Made by a program: the position numbers and the translations under genes
The notes under the pieces: generated by a model
Seen by the model: only the letters and a program-made list of their open reading frames with translations
The model's database searches: none
Told to the model about the DNA's origin: nothing
Shown: piece by piece, positions 41,601-51,999 of the stretch
Position numbering within the stretch: the stretch's first letter is position 1
Layout of the letters: each line of letters starts with the position of its first letter
Assembly (NCBI GenBank): GCA_030035585.1
Contig: CM057482.1
Location: 15,735,001 to 15,799,000, forward strand
Direction of reading: 5' to 3'
DNA length: 64,000 nucleotides
DNA from: Dugong dugon
Taxonomy: Eukaryota > Chordata > Mammalia > Sirenia > Dugongidae

Positions 41601-42366
41601 TCTGGTGAGCTATGCCCCCTGTTCCAAGCAAGTTGATTCACTGTCCCATCTACCCTGTGCGGCCAGTAAAAGGAAGGAGGTGGCTCAAGCCTAAAAATGA
41701 CTCCTTGGTGCCCCGTGAAATGACCTCTGGATCTCACCAAGCACTTGGGCCTTGATTTACGAGAATGCCTTCTTTGTGTCTCCTGGATTATCACATCATT
41801 GATGAAGAAATGGGCCAGTTCCCACAGAAAGCACAGGGCTGGGTGTTTCCCGACATCCTCCTGGGCTCTACCATCTCAGGAAAAGCACCAAAAGCACTGC
41901 TTTTCTGCTTCTTTCCCTCAAGCTCTCGGGGAATCCGTTTCCAGCCCAGCCGGGAGTCTTCCTGTTCTGGCAATGGGCCGGAAGTTCAGAGGACACGCTC
42001 CCCACTTGAAGTTCACTTATGGCCCTCTCAGAGCAGACGCCTGGCCTGGAGTGGACACTTTAGGCTTTCCCTGGACTCATGTGTGTTTCCTCTCCATCTG
42101 GGCCTGTCAGAGAGGGTTTAAGTGCTAGCACATTCTCTGCTCTCCACAGTCTCTTGACTCAGAAGCCAAGAGGGAAGGGGTGGGACTTAGAGGGCAGCTG
42201 GGTCTGCACTTTGCCTCTGAGGGTCACAGCCCACCCCACCTAGAGCCCCAGCCCAGCTGGTGAAGTGGGCGTGGGCTTGAGTGCTGGCTCTGCACCATTG
42301 GCTGTAAGACCTCAGCAGGCGTTTGGACCCATTTCCTCCTCTCAATGAGCCCACTGTCTACATGAG
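41601..42366. other. Unassigned unique sequence
   Basis: A MIR-like trace at 42250-42335 ('GGGCTTGAGTGCTGGCTCTGC'); otherwise nothing recognised. Confidence 0.35.
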
Positions 42367-42529
42367 GGAGCCCTGGTGGTGCAGTGGGTAAGAGCTTGAC
42401 TGCTAACCAAAAGGTTGGCAGTTCGAATCCACAAGCTGCTTCTTGGAAACCCTGTGGGGCAGTTCTCCTTTGTCCTGTAGGGTCGCTATGAGTTGGAAGC
42501 GAGTTGACAGCAGAGAGTTAATGAATTGG
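42367..42529 (+). mobile_element. AfroSINE, short form, full length with TSD
   Basis: GGAGCCCTGGTGGTGCAGTG to 'GGAAGCGAGTTGACAGC'. TSD GTCTACATGAG (42356-42366) and GTCTGCATGAG (42530-42540). Confidence 0.96.
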
Positions 42530-42540
42530 GTCTGCATGAG

Positions 42541-43155
42541 GGCCAGAGTGTTGTCTGTAAAGTGCAGCGCCCACACACAGGGAGAGTGCAGCCAAGGGGC
42601 ACAGCTGACCAGGTGGGCTGGAAGTCTGGAAGGCTTGGGTGGAAGGCTCCTGGTTACCCCAGAAGTCCAATTAGGAGGGGATCACACAGAATATGTAAAG
42701 ATACTGTGGGTTCAGAAGATCTTAGGGATGAGAGAGGAACGAAGGCCGAGAGCCAGGGTTGGGGTGAGGCAGTGGTAGATATGGTGCCTCCCTGGGACAA
42801 GGGAGGTGCTCTGGCTTTGGAGATAACACATAATTCTATAGGTAAAGAGCCAAATTTGCAGATGCATGTAGAACAAGAGGTGCAAGGGGCAGGAAAATTC
42901 CTAGAGGCATCCTATGTAGGCAAGGTGCAATAGGTGGTGATGTGTGGAGCAGAACTCCTGCTGGAAACCGGGCTTTCTGGTCCCTTCCAGAGTTTCCTGG
43001 CTGTGAAGCTTGTGCTAATTGGTCACTCCCGTTTCTCCGAGACTCCACTCTCTCATATTTGCAAAGCAAGCCTTCTCACTGGCTCAGGGTAGGGCATGGC
43101 CTAGCCACCTGAGCTGTGATTCCAACACCATTTGTGGAGCGGGTCCTTGGGTGGA
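42541..43155. other. Unassigned unique sequence
   Basis: Nothing recognised. Confidence 0.35.
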
Positions 43156-43588
43156 TGTTATGGATTGGATTATGTCCCCCCAAAATAGGTGTTGTGAATC
43201 CTAACCCCTATGCCTGTGGTTATAACCCCATTTGGGAATGGATTGTCTTTGCTATGTTAATGAGACAGAATCAGTGTAGGATGTGTCTTAAGTCAGTCTC
43301 TTTTGAGATATAAAAGAGCAGATTAAGGAAGAAGAGAAGATGGGGTAGGGGCTGGGGGTGGGTGGAGACAGATGCCAGGTCACGTGGAGATTACCAAGGA
43401 GCCAAGAATAGAAGCTAAAGAGACAAGCACATTCCCCCGGAGCTGACAGAAAGAGAAAGTCTTCCCCTAGAACTGGGGTTCTGAATTTGGACTTCTAGCC
43501 TCCTAAACTGTGAGATAATAAATTTCTGTTCCTTAAAGCCACCCCCTTGTGGTATTTCTGTTACAGCAGCACTAGATTACTACGAACA
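43156..43588 (+). mobile_element. MaLR-type solo LTR, fullest copy
   Basis: 433 bp, TGTTATGGATTGGATTATG to the terminal 'CGAACA'. TSD GTGGA (43151-43155) and GTGGG (43589-43593). It retains the 'AATGAGACAGAATCAGTGTAGG' block that is shortened at 23916, so it may be the best guide to the subfamily. Confidence 0.92.
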
Positions 43589-43624
43589 GTGGGTACAACC
43601 ACAATGGCCATTGTGCCCCTGGTA

Positions 43625-43785
43625 CGTATGAGGAAGCAGAGGCAGTGGGGTGTGGTGAGAAGGAGTCTGTGGGTCAGCGATCTGATTCAAGTGCCAGCTC
43701 TGCCCCCTGGGTGACTTCAGGCCCTCCCCCTCCCTGGACTTGGCTTCTCCTGTTACTTCTGAAGGGGTTGAACTAGATTTTGTTT
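43625..43785 (+). mobile_element. MIR SINE
   Basis: 'AGTGCCAGCTCTGCCCCCTG', 'GGTGACTTCAGGCCC', 'GAAGGGGTTGAACTAG'. Confidence 0.7.
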
Positions 43786-43989
43786 TAAACCATACAATCT
43801 ACAGAGAGTAATGTAACTGAAAAGAACATCACAGCCAGCCATATCCTACCACCCAGATTTAATACCTGTTCACAATCTGCCATTTTGATTTCATTGCTTT
43901 CTCCTTTCTCTTCCCTCTTCTAGACAGGGTGGAAGTTCCCTCCCATCTCCAGCTCTCCACCACCCTCCTTGGAGATGACTGTTTGAACC
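43786..43989. other. Unassigned sequence
   Basis: Nothing recognised. Confidence 0.3.
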
Positions 43990-44245
43990 TGGTGTGAACA
44001 GCCCCTCAGACTCTGATGGTCAAAGGTCCTCTAAATATTGTCACCTCTTCAGTGTCCCTGCAGAGGCCTTGGACATAGGGCTTCACTGCAAAGCTCTCAG
44101 CCCAGGGATTCTTCCATTGTTCCCAGGCTGCTCCCCAAGGACAGAAACTACGTCCCCTGATCTTGTACCCCACCCTGTTCCAATGCAGCCTGGCACACAG
44201 TCTGAGCTTCATGGATGGTTGTTGAATGATTTTGGCTGATGACTG
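43990..44245 (+). mobile_element. L2 LINE 3' end
   Basis: 'CCAAGGACAGAAACTACGTC', 'CCAATGCAGCCTGGCACAC', 'GGATGGTTGTTGAATGATT' match the L2 3' terminus. Confidence 0.8.
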
Positions 44246-44575
44246 TCTTCTTCATACAGGTCCGTCCTCCTCATTTCCCTGATCTTGGCCTTGGACTGGC
44301 TGTAGTGCTAAAAGTGAGACAGTCCCAGGCCAGCCAGGATGGTGATCTCAGCACCACCGTGGCCTGAGCTCATGTTTCCTTGGAGAGTTTGGGAGGGAGC
44401 GTGTCCGGATTCCTCCCCCTCCCCATCCAGCCTGGTCTCCAGCCTTATCTGCCTGCAAGGAGAGGCAGGGTGGCCTTTTGTTGGCCTGTGGTCTGATCCA
44501 CTTAGCTGGGCCTGGGCTGTCTCTGCAGGGGAAGTGGGGCCCTACATTTTTTGGGAAGTCTATTCAAGGAGGAAG
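44246..44575. other. Unassigned sequence
   Basis: Nothing recognised. Confidence 0.3.
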
Positions 44576-44766
44576 GGAGCCCCCGTGGCACAGTGATTAA
44601 AGTGCCTGACTACTAACTGAAAGGTCGGTGGTTCGAACCCACCAGCAGCTCCTCTGGAGAAAGATGTGGCAGTCTGCTTCCGTGAAGATCTACAGGCTTG
44701 GAAAACCTATGGGGTCGCTATGAGTTGGAATTGACTCCGACGGCAGTGGGTTTGTTTTTTGGTTTT
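44576..44766 (+). mobile_element. AfroSINE, long-form, full length
   Basis: Head 'GGAGCCCCCGTGGCACAGTG', B box 'GGTGGTTCGAACCC', body 'AAAGATGTGGCAGTCTGC', tail 'TTGACTCCGACGGCAGTGG' with T-rich end. Flanks ATTCAAGGAGGAAGG and ATACAAGAGAAAGG may be the TSD. Confidence 0.95.
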
Positions 44767-45144
44767 ATACAAGAGAAAGGATTAGGAAACCCAGTATGGC
44801 CGCCCCTCCAAGCTATGACTTGTGATTGGTTTTGTTACAAAGCTAGCATTTAGGCCCCTTTGTCTTCCCCCTGTCCTCTCTCTTACTGTTGCAGACTTGG
44901 AAGGAGAGGGGGTGTTTTTTATTGGCTCTCTTAAGCCCTCAAATAGACACTGAGTGGTAGGGGTGTGGAGCAGAGCTCAGACCTGGAAAAAGGAGAGGGA
45001 TGACAGCAGACTTTGGCCCTGGTGAAAGAGCCACACTCCAGGGACAAGATTTTCAGCCCATGGGTGTCTAACACAGCAGAGGGTCCGGCACACAGGAACT
45101 GCCCAATATATGCAGGTTGTTCTTGCTTTTGTGATGAGCGCACA
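44767..45144. other. Unassigned sequence
   Basis: Nothing recognised. Confidence 0.3.
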
Positions 45145-45300
45145 CAGCTTTTAAAGCATGTTCCTGCCCATTACCTCATGGCCTCAGACAAGCCCAGGAA
45201 ATGGGTGAGATGGGGATTCTTTGCCCACATTGGACAGGTAACAAAGCAGGTCCAGAGAGGTTCGGCCCAGGGTACAAGCTCGGGGGTCCTGACTGCCAGG
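45145..45300 (-). mobile_element. MIR SINE, diverged
   Basis: 'GTTCCTGCCCATTACCTCATG', 'TTGGACAGGTAACAAAGCAG', 'AGAGAGGTTCGGCCC'. Confidence 0.6.
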
Positions 45301-45362
45301 CACAACACCCTGCAGCCTCTGGGTTCTCACTGGCAGGGGGAGGTCAGGGTGGGAGGTTGGCA

Positions 45363-45401
<39 letters not shown>

Positions 45402-45434
45402 TGTGTGTCGGTGTGTGTGTGTGTGTGTGTGTGT
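45363..45434. repeat. Compound (ATG)n(GT)n microsatellite
   Basis: Thirteen ATG units pass directly into GT units with a single CG interruption. It encodes artefactual poly-Met and poly-His. Confidence 0.97.
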
Positions 45435-45539
45435 TAGAAAGAGAGAGAGAGGCAGAAATAATGAGGGGTGTTTTATGAATCTATGATTATCATATTGGAT
45501 TAAGCTGTTTTGGTAAATCTTTAAGAATGAAGCCACATA

Positions 45540-45712
45540 CCTCCATTTGTTGGTTCAAGTGCACCCAGAGGTACCTCAGAAGAGAGGCCTGGCAATCTAC
45601 TTCCAAAAAAGTAGCCATTGAAAACCCTATGGAGGAAGGGAAGAGAAAAAGAAAACCCTATGGAACACACTTCTACTCTGACACACATGGGATCACGGCA
45701 ACTGGTAACCGG
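45540..45712 (+). mobile_element. AfroSINE, GAGTCC subtype, head-truncated, internal duplication
   Basis: 'AGAGGCCTGGCAATCTACTTCC' then AAAACCCTATGGA appears twice (about 45619 and 45652), separated by purine-rich 'GGAAGGGAAGAGAAAAAG'. The tail after 'CACACATGGGATCACGGC' is worn. Confidence 0.88.
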
Positions 45713-45834
45713 GACCTCCATTTGTAAGGGCAGGGCTAGCCTCCTGTCCGTCAGCTGAATTGGCGCTGGGAGGGGGAGGCAGTGCACTGACCTGTTGCAG
45801 TTAGCAGCCCCTCCCCACTTCCTAAGGGAGCCTG

Positions 45835-45985
45835 TGTGGAGCAAAAGAAAGAGTATGGGCTTCAGTGTCAGAGAGACCTGAGTTGGAATCTTAGTTTCTG
45901 TTACTGAGTAGCCCTGGGACTTGGGTTGGTGTCAGCATTATAGTTTCTGGTATGTAGCAGGTACTCAACAAAACGGTTTCCTTTC
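45835..45985 (+). mobile_element. MIR SINE
   Basis: 'AGTATGGGCTTCAGTGTCAG', 'AGACCTGAGTTGGAATC', 'TAGCAGGTACTCAAC'. Confidence 0.8.
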
Positions 45986-46103
45986 CACCTGCCTCAGGCA
46001 TCCCTTTGTGGGCTAGGATGGGCCCTGCTGTTTCTGGCATGATCATCAGATCTGAACCATGTGCTGTAGAAGACAGGCTGTTAATCATGAGCGCACACCT
46101 TTA

Positions 46104-46245
46104 AAAAAAAAAAAACCCAAAAAACCAAACTCATTGCCATCGAGTCGACTCCAACTAATAGCGACCCTACAGGACCGAGTAGAACTGCCCCATAGAGTTT
46201 CCAAGGAGCAATCACAGCACTTAACAACTATACCACCAGGGTTTC
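46104..46245 (-). mobile_element. AfroSINE with internal deletion and TSD
   Basis: A-rich, 'CTCATTGCCATCGAGTCG', 'GAGTAGAACTGCCCC'. About 40 bp between body and head are missing. Flanks GCACACCTTTA (46093-46103) and GCATACCCTTTA (46246-46257) look like the TSD. Confidence 0.9.
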
Positions 46246-46629
46246 CGCATACCCTTTAGTACAGCTTTAATACTCAGTAAAGTCCCCATGAATGTTCTAG
46301 TCCAATACTTAGCTTACTCAGGGAGAACTGATGGGGAGGGTGTGGGTGTTCTTTGAGTTTGAACCTTTAAAAAAAGAGGTGCAGTGGCCTAGCCCTGGGG
46401 CTGGGCTAGTGTTGGCCTCAGGAGAAAGGACAGTCGGCGTCCCATGGCCCAGCCATCCTTCCTTCCTGCAAGGCTCTGGGTTTATTTCAAGGAAGGATGT
46501 AGCGTCTCCCCTTCCACTACCTGCTCCTCCACATTGGACACATGACCCTTTTCCAAAAGGGACAAAGGTTGGGTTCTGAAGCAGGGAAGTCCAGCTGGGG
46601 AAAGCTGGGAAGCCACCCATTAGGCAGAT
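46246..46629. other. Unassigned sequence
   Basis: Nothing recognised. Confidence 0.3.
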
Positions 46630-46925
46630 GAAAAGACATTTTTCTCCGCTGCTGTTACGCTGTCCGCTCCAGACAACACACTCATTACAGCTATATCTCA
46701 TTCAGCTCACCTAGAGAATAAAATTAAAAATCAAGTCAACTCCCCGGAGTCTTGTTATAACAATCTGACTTACACAAAACAGGCCAGACAGAGTGTGAGT
46801 TTTCCATAAAATTAGGCTGTGTCCCCAGGGGCTGCCTTGAAGCTACTCAACATTTCAGAAAACTGCCAGGGGCCCTTTTGCATAATTTATCAATTACACA
46901 CAATTCAATTCATCGTAGGCAGGAG
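46630..46925. promoter_or_regulatory. Candidate conserved non-coding element
   Basis: 'CACTCATTACAGC', 'AATAAAATTAAAAATCAAG', 'CTTTTGCATAATTTATC', 'AATTACACACAATTCAATTC'. Repeat-free with clustered homeodomain and octamer-like words. Confidence 0.37.
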
Positions 46926-46929
46926 GGCA

Positions 46930-47110
46930 TGCCTTGAGAGAGAAGGGGATCCTGGGAATGGCATGTGTAAGGGAACAGAATTCCAGATTCTAATTTCATC
47001 TCCAACGCTGATTGGGTGAATGAGTTTGGACAAGTCCTTGACCCTCTTGGGACCCCACTTCCCTAACCACAAAACAAGGGGTGTAGACTGGGGGATGTGA
47101 ATGTCCTTTA
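46930..47110 (+). mobile_element. MIR SINE
   Basis: 'CAGAATTCCAGATTCTAATTTC', 'GGACAAGTCCTTGACCC', 'ACAAAACAAGGGGTGTAGAC'. Confidence 0.72.
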
Positions 47111-47124
47111 TCCAGTCCTAGATC

Positions 47125-47300
47125 GGCTACTATCCAAAAGGTCAGCAGTTTGAGCCCACTAGCAGCTCCACGAGAACAAAGACATGGCAATCTGCCCCCA
47201 TAATGATCACAGCCTGGGGAAGCCTACGGGCAGTTCTACCCTGCCACACGGGGTCCCTCTGAGTCAGAATCCACTTGACAGCACACAACAACAATAACAA
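47125..47300 (+). mobile_element. AfroSINE, long-form, head-truncated
   Basis: 'CAAAAGGTCAGCAGTTTGAGC', 'GACATGGCAATCTGCCCCC', tail 'CCACTTGACAGCACACAAC' with an ACA-rich end. Confidence 0.92.
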
Positions 47301-47805
47301 CCGATTTTGTTCTAACGCTGAAATTCTAGATTTCTGGAATCTGAAGACTGGGGTGGGAGGAGAACGGGATGCCCAGAGCTGAGGGCCTGTCTGGCAAAAC
47401 GCTAGAGTGTTGAGTGGTCACGGTCTGTGGACATCCAGATGGCAAGTGAGCAGGAGGCCAGACAGAGGTCTAGTTCTCAAATGTGCCTAGTGGCTATCAG
47501 GCTAATAGTGACAGCCCTTCCATCTGCCTGTCACGTTAATGTCTCAGAGAACTTCCCCTTATCTCAGTGGATGCTCACAGCTCCCTGGGAAGGAGGCCCG
47601 CTGCCATGAGCAGGCCTGCTTCACTGATGGATGCAAAGCTGAGTGCCCAGGGAGTAGGAGTGTCTTGCCCAAGGCCACCAAGATCAAGTGTCATTGATCC
47701 TGTGATCCCTCCCCACCCCCTCCACACAACCCCTCCCTTCTCTGGGCCCCCACTGTCCCTGGAGCACATTTTTTCTTGGTGTAAGAATCACTTGTAATCC
47801 TTGTC
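47301..47805. other. Unassigned sequence
   Basis: Nothing recognised. Confidence 0.3.
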
Positions 47806-47820
47806 TACCTACCTGTTCCT

Positions 47821-47972
47821 GAGCCTCGGTGGCACAGCGGTTAAGAGCTCAGGTTGCTAACCAAAATGTCGGCTGTTCAAATTCACCAGCCACTTCTTGG
47901 AAACCGTATGGGGCAGTTCCACTCTGTCTTATAGGGTTGCTGTGGGTTGGAATGGACTCAATGGTAACAGGT
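47821..47972 (+). mobile_element. AfroSINE, short form, left partner of a head-to-tail pair
   Basis: GAGCCTCGGTGGCACAGCGG to 'GGAATGGACTCAATGGTAAC'. It abuts the next SINE without a spacer. Confidence 0.95.
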
Positions 47973-48163
47973 ATAAACAGTTAACGCGCTTGGCTACTAA
48001 CCAAATGTTGGAGGTTCGAGTCCACCCAGAGGCACTACAGGAGAAATGCTAGTGATCCACTTCCAGAAAGTCAGCCGTGGAAAACCCTATGGAGCACAGT
48101 TCTTCTCATACACACCTGGGGGGTCATGAGTTAGAATAGACTTGAGGGCAACTGGATTGCTAG
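47973..48163 (+). mobile_element. AfroSINE, GAGTCC subtype, right partner
   Basis: Begins within the head ('AAACAGTTAACGCGCTTGGC') and ends 'CTTGAGGGCAACTGG'. TACCTACCTGTTCCTGAG before the pair (47806-47823) and TACCTGCCTATCTGAG after it (48164-48179) suggest one TSD for both. Confidence 0.93.
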
Positions 48164-48179
48164 TACCTGCCTATCTGAG

Positions 48180-48565
48180 GGCAGAGAACAGAGAGGGCTA
48201 TTTCTCTCGGTTTCTCAGGCTCTCGGTCAAGGGCTCCTGCCATCCTGGGTGCTCAGGAAGTGTCACTGGATGATGGAACAAATGGCTTACTGAAGGCCGG
48301 GAAGAGACAGCAGGGCAATGCCGGCTTCCTGACTCCCTGTCCAGCGTTCCTTACTCTGTGTCTGCCAAACCACTGACTTGCCCTTGACTTCTATACTGTG
48401 ATTGAAGGCCATCTGCAAGCTCAGCTGGACCCCATCGCTAAACCCTCTCAGAAGGGACTGGGCATCTTTCGCCAGCCTCAAACTCACCCCACTGAATTGT
48501 TAAGGCGATAGGACCTCTGCCAGGTGGGGTCCTGCCTCGAAGAAACTGATCAAAGGTACTCTTAC
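48180..48565. other. Unassigned sequence
   Basis: Nothing recognised. Confidence 0.3.
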
Positions 48566-48665
48566 CTTTAGCCTATAGAGAGAAAACTGCGGCTCAGGGA
48601 GGCCATGTGCCTGGCCACAAGTTCCCAGCCAGGGTGGAAGACAAGGATTTGAACCCACTTCTGAA
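48566..48665 (-). mobile_element. MIR SINE core
   Basis: 'GAAAACTGCGGCTCAGGGAG', 'GACAAGGATTTGAACCCAC'. Confidence 0.8.
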
Positions 48666-48774
48666 GGACAGAGATAAGTCTGCGCTTATCCTATTAAATC
48701 CTGATTCTACCACATCGTCTTATAGTTTTCAAAGTGTGCTCCCTCTCACAATCTCACTTTGATCCCTACATGAT

Positions 48775-48915
48775 TGCAGGCATGCGGGTAGATAGTGCAG
48801 GGCTCATCAGCCCGTTTTAAGCCTGAGATGACTTACGCTCAGAAAATTCAAGTGATTTGCCCAAGGCCACACAGCTTGTGGCAGAGTTGGGACTCCAATC
48901 AGATAGGCTGACCTC
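48775..48915 (-). mobile_element. MIR SINE
   Basis: 'CAAGTGATTTGCCCAAGGCC', 'ACACAGCTTGTGGCAGAG'. Confidence 0.88.
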
Positions 48916-48984
48916 TCCTGATATTGAAGCAATTTTAGTACCCATAGCTACCACTGCATGAGCCATGCATTGTACTAACTCCTT

Positions 48985-50035
48985 GAGGTAGATTATAAAA
49001 TGGCCACAAATTCTTTGTTATTCCTCCCACTGAGGGGTGGAATCTAATTCCCCTTTCCTTGAATCTGGTCTGATTTTAGGAATGTGGTGGGAGTGAAGTT
49101 GCGTGACGTATGAGTCTAAGTCATAAGAGGTTTTGAAGCCTCCTCCTGGGTCTCTCAGAACATTCTTTCTAGGAGAAGCTAGTACCATTATGATGGTTAA
49201 GGTTGTATGTCAACCTGGCTGGGCCATGATTCTCAGTGGTTTGGCAGTTGTATGATGCTGTAATCACTTCCACTATGAGATTTGATATAATGTGATCACC
49301 CCCATGATGGAATCTGCTGTGAATAGCCAATCAGTTGAAAGGGAGTTTCCTTGGGCCTGTGGCCTGCATCAAATATAAGTGGACATTCTAGCAAGGCTTG
49401 TTGGTTTTTGCTCAATCTGGATCCTGCAGCTGGCTTTTGTTCATCTGACCTCCTGTTCTTGGGACTTGATCTAGCAGCTTACCTGTGATTTTGCCTGCTG
49501 ATCTTGGGATTCATTGAACTTCTCAGTCTGTAAGCAAAAGCCCTGCTCTCTGACTTGCTGATTTTGAGTTCGCCAGCCCTTGCAGCTACGTGAATTAGGA
49601 GAAGCCTCTATCATGACCCATGGACTTGGGAAGTTCCAGCCTCCACAATTACGTGAGCCATTTCTTTGATACAAGTCTCTCTGTATATATATTTATAGCA
49701 TTTACTGATTTTGCTTCTCTAGAGAACCCAGCCTAAGACAACCACATAAAAAGTTTAACTACTCTGCGACCTCTATGCTGGGCCATGGAGAGGGTCCTCA
49801 GCTGCTCCAACCATTCCAGCTGAGATGCCAAACATGTGAGTGGAGAAGTCAATTTGGACACCCAGCCTCGGTGAGACTTCAGATGACACCAGCCCCAGCC
49901 ACCATCTGACTGCAACTGCATGAGAGAACCCAAGCTCAGAACCACCCAGCTGAGCCCAGTCAACCCTCAGAACTTTGAGATATACATTGTTTAAAACCTC
50001 TAAGTTATTTAGAAATAGATAACTAGAACAACCCT
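48985..50035 (+). mobile_element. MLT1-type LTR split by another LTR
   Basis: Left (to 49188): 'CCACAAATTCTTTGTTATTCC', 'AATCTGGTCTGATTTTAGG'. Right (from 49741): 'CCAGCCCCAGCCACCATCTG', 'ACTGCAACTGCATGAGAG', 'CCACCCAGCTGAGCCC', 'AGAAATAGATAACTAGAACA'. These are classic old MLT1 LTR blocks in order. Confidence 0.87.
49189..49740 (+). mobile_element. ERVL/MaLR-like LTR nested in MLT1
   Basis: 552 bp. 'GTATGTCAACCTGGCTGGGCC', 'CCAATCAGTTGAAAGGGAG', 'CCTCCACAATTACGTGAGCC', terminal 'AGAGAACCCAGCCTAAGACA'. Flanks ACCAT (49184-49188) and ACCAC (49741-49745). Confidence 0.85.
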
Positions 50036-50059
50036 CAATATACATTGGCTGATTTTATC

Positions 50060-50195
50060 CTTCAACAATTCTGCAAAGCTAGTTTACTAATGAAGAAATG
50101 GAGCCTCAGAGACTCAGGTAGTTTGGCAAGGACACAGCTAGTAAGCAACAGAGCCAGTGTTTTAACCCAGGCTTGACTGACTCCAAAGCCAACTT
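50060..50195 (-). mobile_element. MIR SINE
   Basis: 'GAAGAAATGGAGCCTCAGAG', 'GGACACAGCTAGTAAGCAAC', 'TTTAACCCAGGCTTGACTG'. Confidence 0.88.
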
Positions 50196-50934
50196 TCCAA
50201 ACCACTGCCCTTGAACCAGGTCTAACTTTTCTAGGCTTGTGGACCGTGTGATTTTTGTGCCTGCTCACCACATCGGGCTCAGCCTATGTCAACAGGCTCT
50301 TCGCCACCCTCTGCCCCTCCAGCCTGGCCATTCATCTTCACAGAAACTGAGGTCCTTGCACATGTCTGCCTGAATATTCACAGCCGTCTCTGAGGCAAAG
50401 TGAGTGTAGAGAGGAGGCCCTCAGCCCCAGGCTCAGTCCCAGTTCTGTCCCAGACCACAAGAACCTCAACCAGGAAGGGCAATCCATGGTTCTGTCTGTG
50501 GCCCAGATCATAGATGCCTGCATCCAGCCCTTCTGGGCCTTTCTCAGAAACGGACTTCAGGGGTAAGAGGCCTCAGGTTCTGATCTCCCTTTCAAATGCA
50601 GCATAACAGTTAGCCACTTCCTCTTCTTCACCTGGCCTTGAGCCTTTCCCAGTCTTCAGTCTTGTTTTTTCCTATGACTGAGTCCCGACCCTGCTTCCTT
50701 TAGTCTGAGTAAAACCGAGGCAGCCCCAGCAGGCAATTCCCCCCCTTCTCACAGGGAGTTAGCTTGAGAAGCGTCCTCTGAGATCACCCAGGGCTCCATT
50801 TTGCAGATGGGGCAGATGAAGGCAGAGCGGGAGGGAGACAGACTCACAGTCAATCTGCCCATTGATGCACATCATGCGAGTGAGCACGTCTCTTCCTTCC
50901 AACCTGACTTCGGTCTCTTGCAGAGGAGGGACTG
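50196..50934. other. Unassigned unique sequence
   Basis: Nothing recognised. Confidence 0.35.
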
Positions 50935-51205
50935 TGCTTCATGATAATAACCCCTTGCATTTGTATGGCATGTACGATGGGCCTGCTGTATGTTTTCCAT
51001 GAATCTTCACAACCTCCTGTGAGGAGGCACTAGTACAGACAAGGATGTAGGTTAAGAGACACTCAGATACTGGCCCAAGGTTCACAGCTAGTGAGTCGTG
51101 AGGCTGGAGCTCACATCCATGCCTTCTGATTCCAAAACCTTCTTCTATTCCAGTCCCCCTTGGGGTTGAGCAAGGGCTGGCCATATAACACGTGCTCAAT
51201 ACCCA
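50935..51205 (-). mobile_element. MIR SINE, nearly full length
   Basis: 'ATGAATCTTCACAACCTCC', 'GGTTCACAGCTAGTGAGTCG', 'TGCCTTCTGATTCC'. Confidence 0.78.
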
Positions 51206-51247
51206 ATTACTATGTTTTTGATAAAGGGGCTGAAAAGAACACGTGGG

Positions 51248-51901
51248 TGTCTTAGTTTCTTGGGGCTGCTATAACAAAACACCACCCACTGGGTGGCTCA
51301 TAAGAACAGCAGTTTTTTTTCCACAGTTCTGGAAGCTAAAAGTCCAAATTTAGGGTGTCAACAAAGCCGTGCTTTCTCTGAAGCTCCAGGAGACAATCCT
51401 TTGTCTCTCCAGCTTCTGGTAGCCTTCGGCATTCCTTGGCTTGCAGCTGGAGCATAACTCCTTTATCACGTGACGTGACATTCTTCCCTCTGTCTGTGTC
51501 TCTTCTCCTCATTTACAGGACATCACTCAGATTGGATTAGAACCCATCCCACTCTGGTATGACCTCATGTTCATTTAATTGGTAATGTTTTCAAAGACCC
51601 TATTTCTAAACAGTGGAGTCCCTGGGTGGTGCAAACAGTTAAGCACTGAACTACCAGCTGAAAGACTGGCAGTTCGAATCCACCCAGAGGCACCTTGGAA
51701 GCTAGTCCTGGTGATCTACTTCTGAAAGGTCCCAGCCTTGAAACCCCTATGGAGCAGTTCTACTCTGCACACGTGGGGTCACCATGAGTCAGAATCAACT
51801 TGGCGGCAACTAACAACATTTCTAAACAAGGTCTCTTTCACAGGTACGAGGGGTTAGGACTTCAATATATCCTTTCAGGGGAAGCAGTTCAATCCCTGAG
51901 A
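51248..51901 (-). mobile_element. MaLR-type LTR split by AfroSINE
   Basis: 'TGTCTTAGTTTCTTGGGGC', 'CTATAACAAAACACCACCC', 'GGCATTCCTTGGCTTGCAGC' on the left. 'GGGGTTAGGACTTCAATATATC' and 'AGTTCAATCCCTGAGA' follow the SINE. Confidence 0.9.
51613..51817 (+). mobile_element. AfroSINE, GAGTCC subtype, full length with perfect TSD
   Basis: GGAGTCCCTGGGTGGTGCAA to 'CAACTTGGCGGCAACTAAC'. TSD ATTTCTAAACA at 51602-51612 and 51818-51828. A good reference copy for this subtype. Confidence 0.97.
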
Positions 51902-51999
51902 GCAACTCTCCCCTCAGAGTGGAGCGCCCCACTGCAAAGAGATCATGGGAGCGAGATTTCCTAAAACAGAAAGGGCGGCCGGTCCACTGAGGCTGAACT

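Noticed and set aside
44576-44650. tRNA-like A and B boxes in AfroSINE heads as tRNA genes
   Set aside because: Multicopy SINE heads without a valid cloverleaf.
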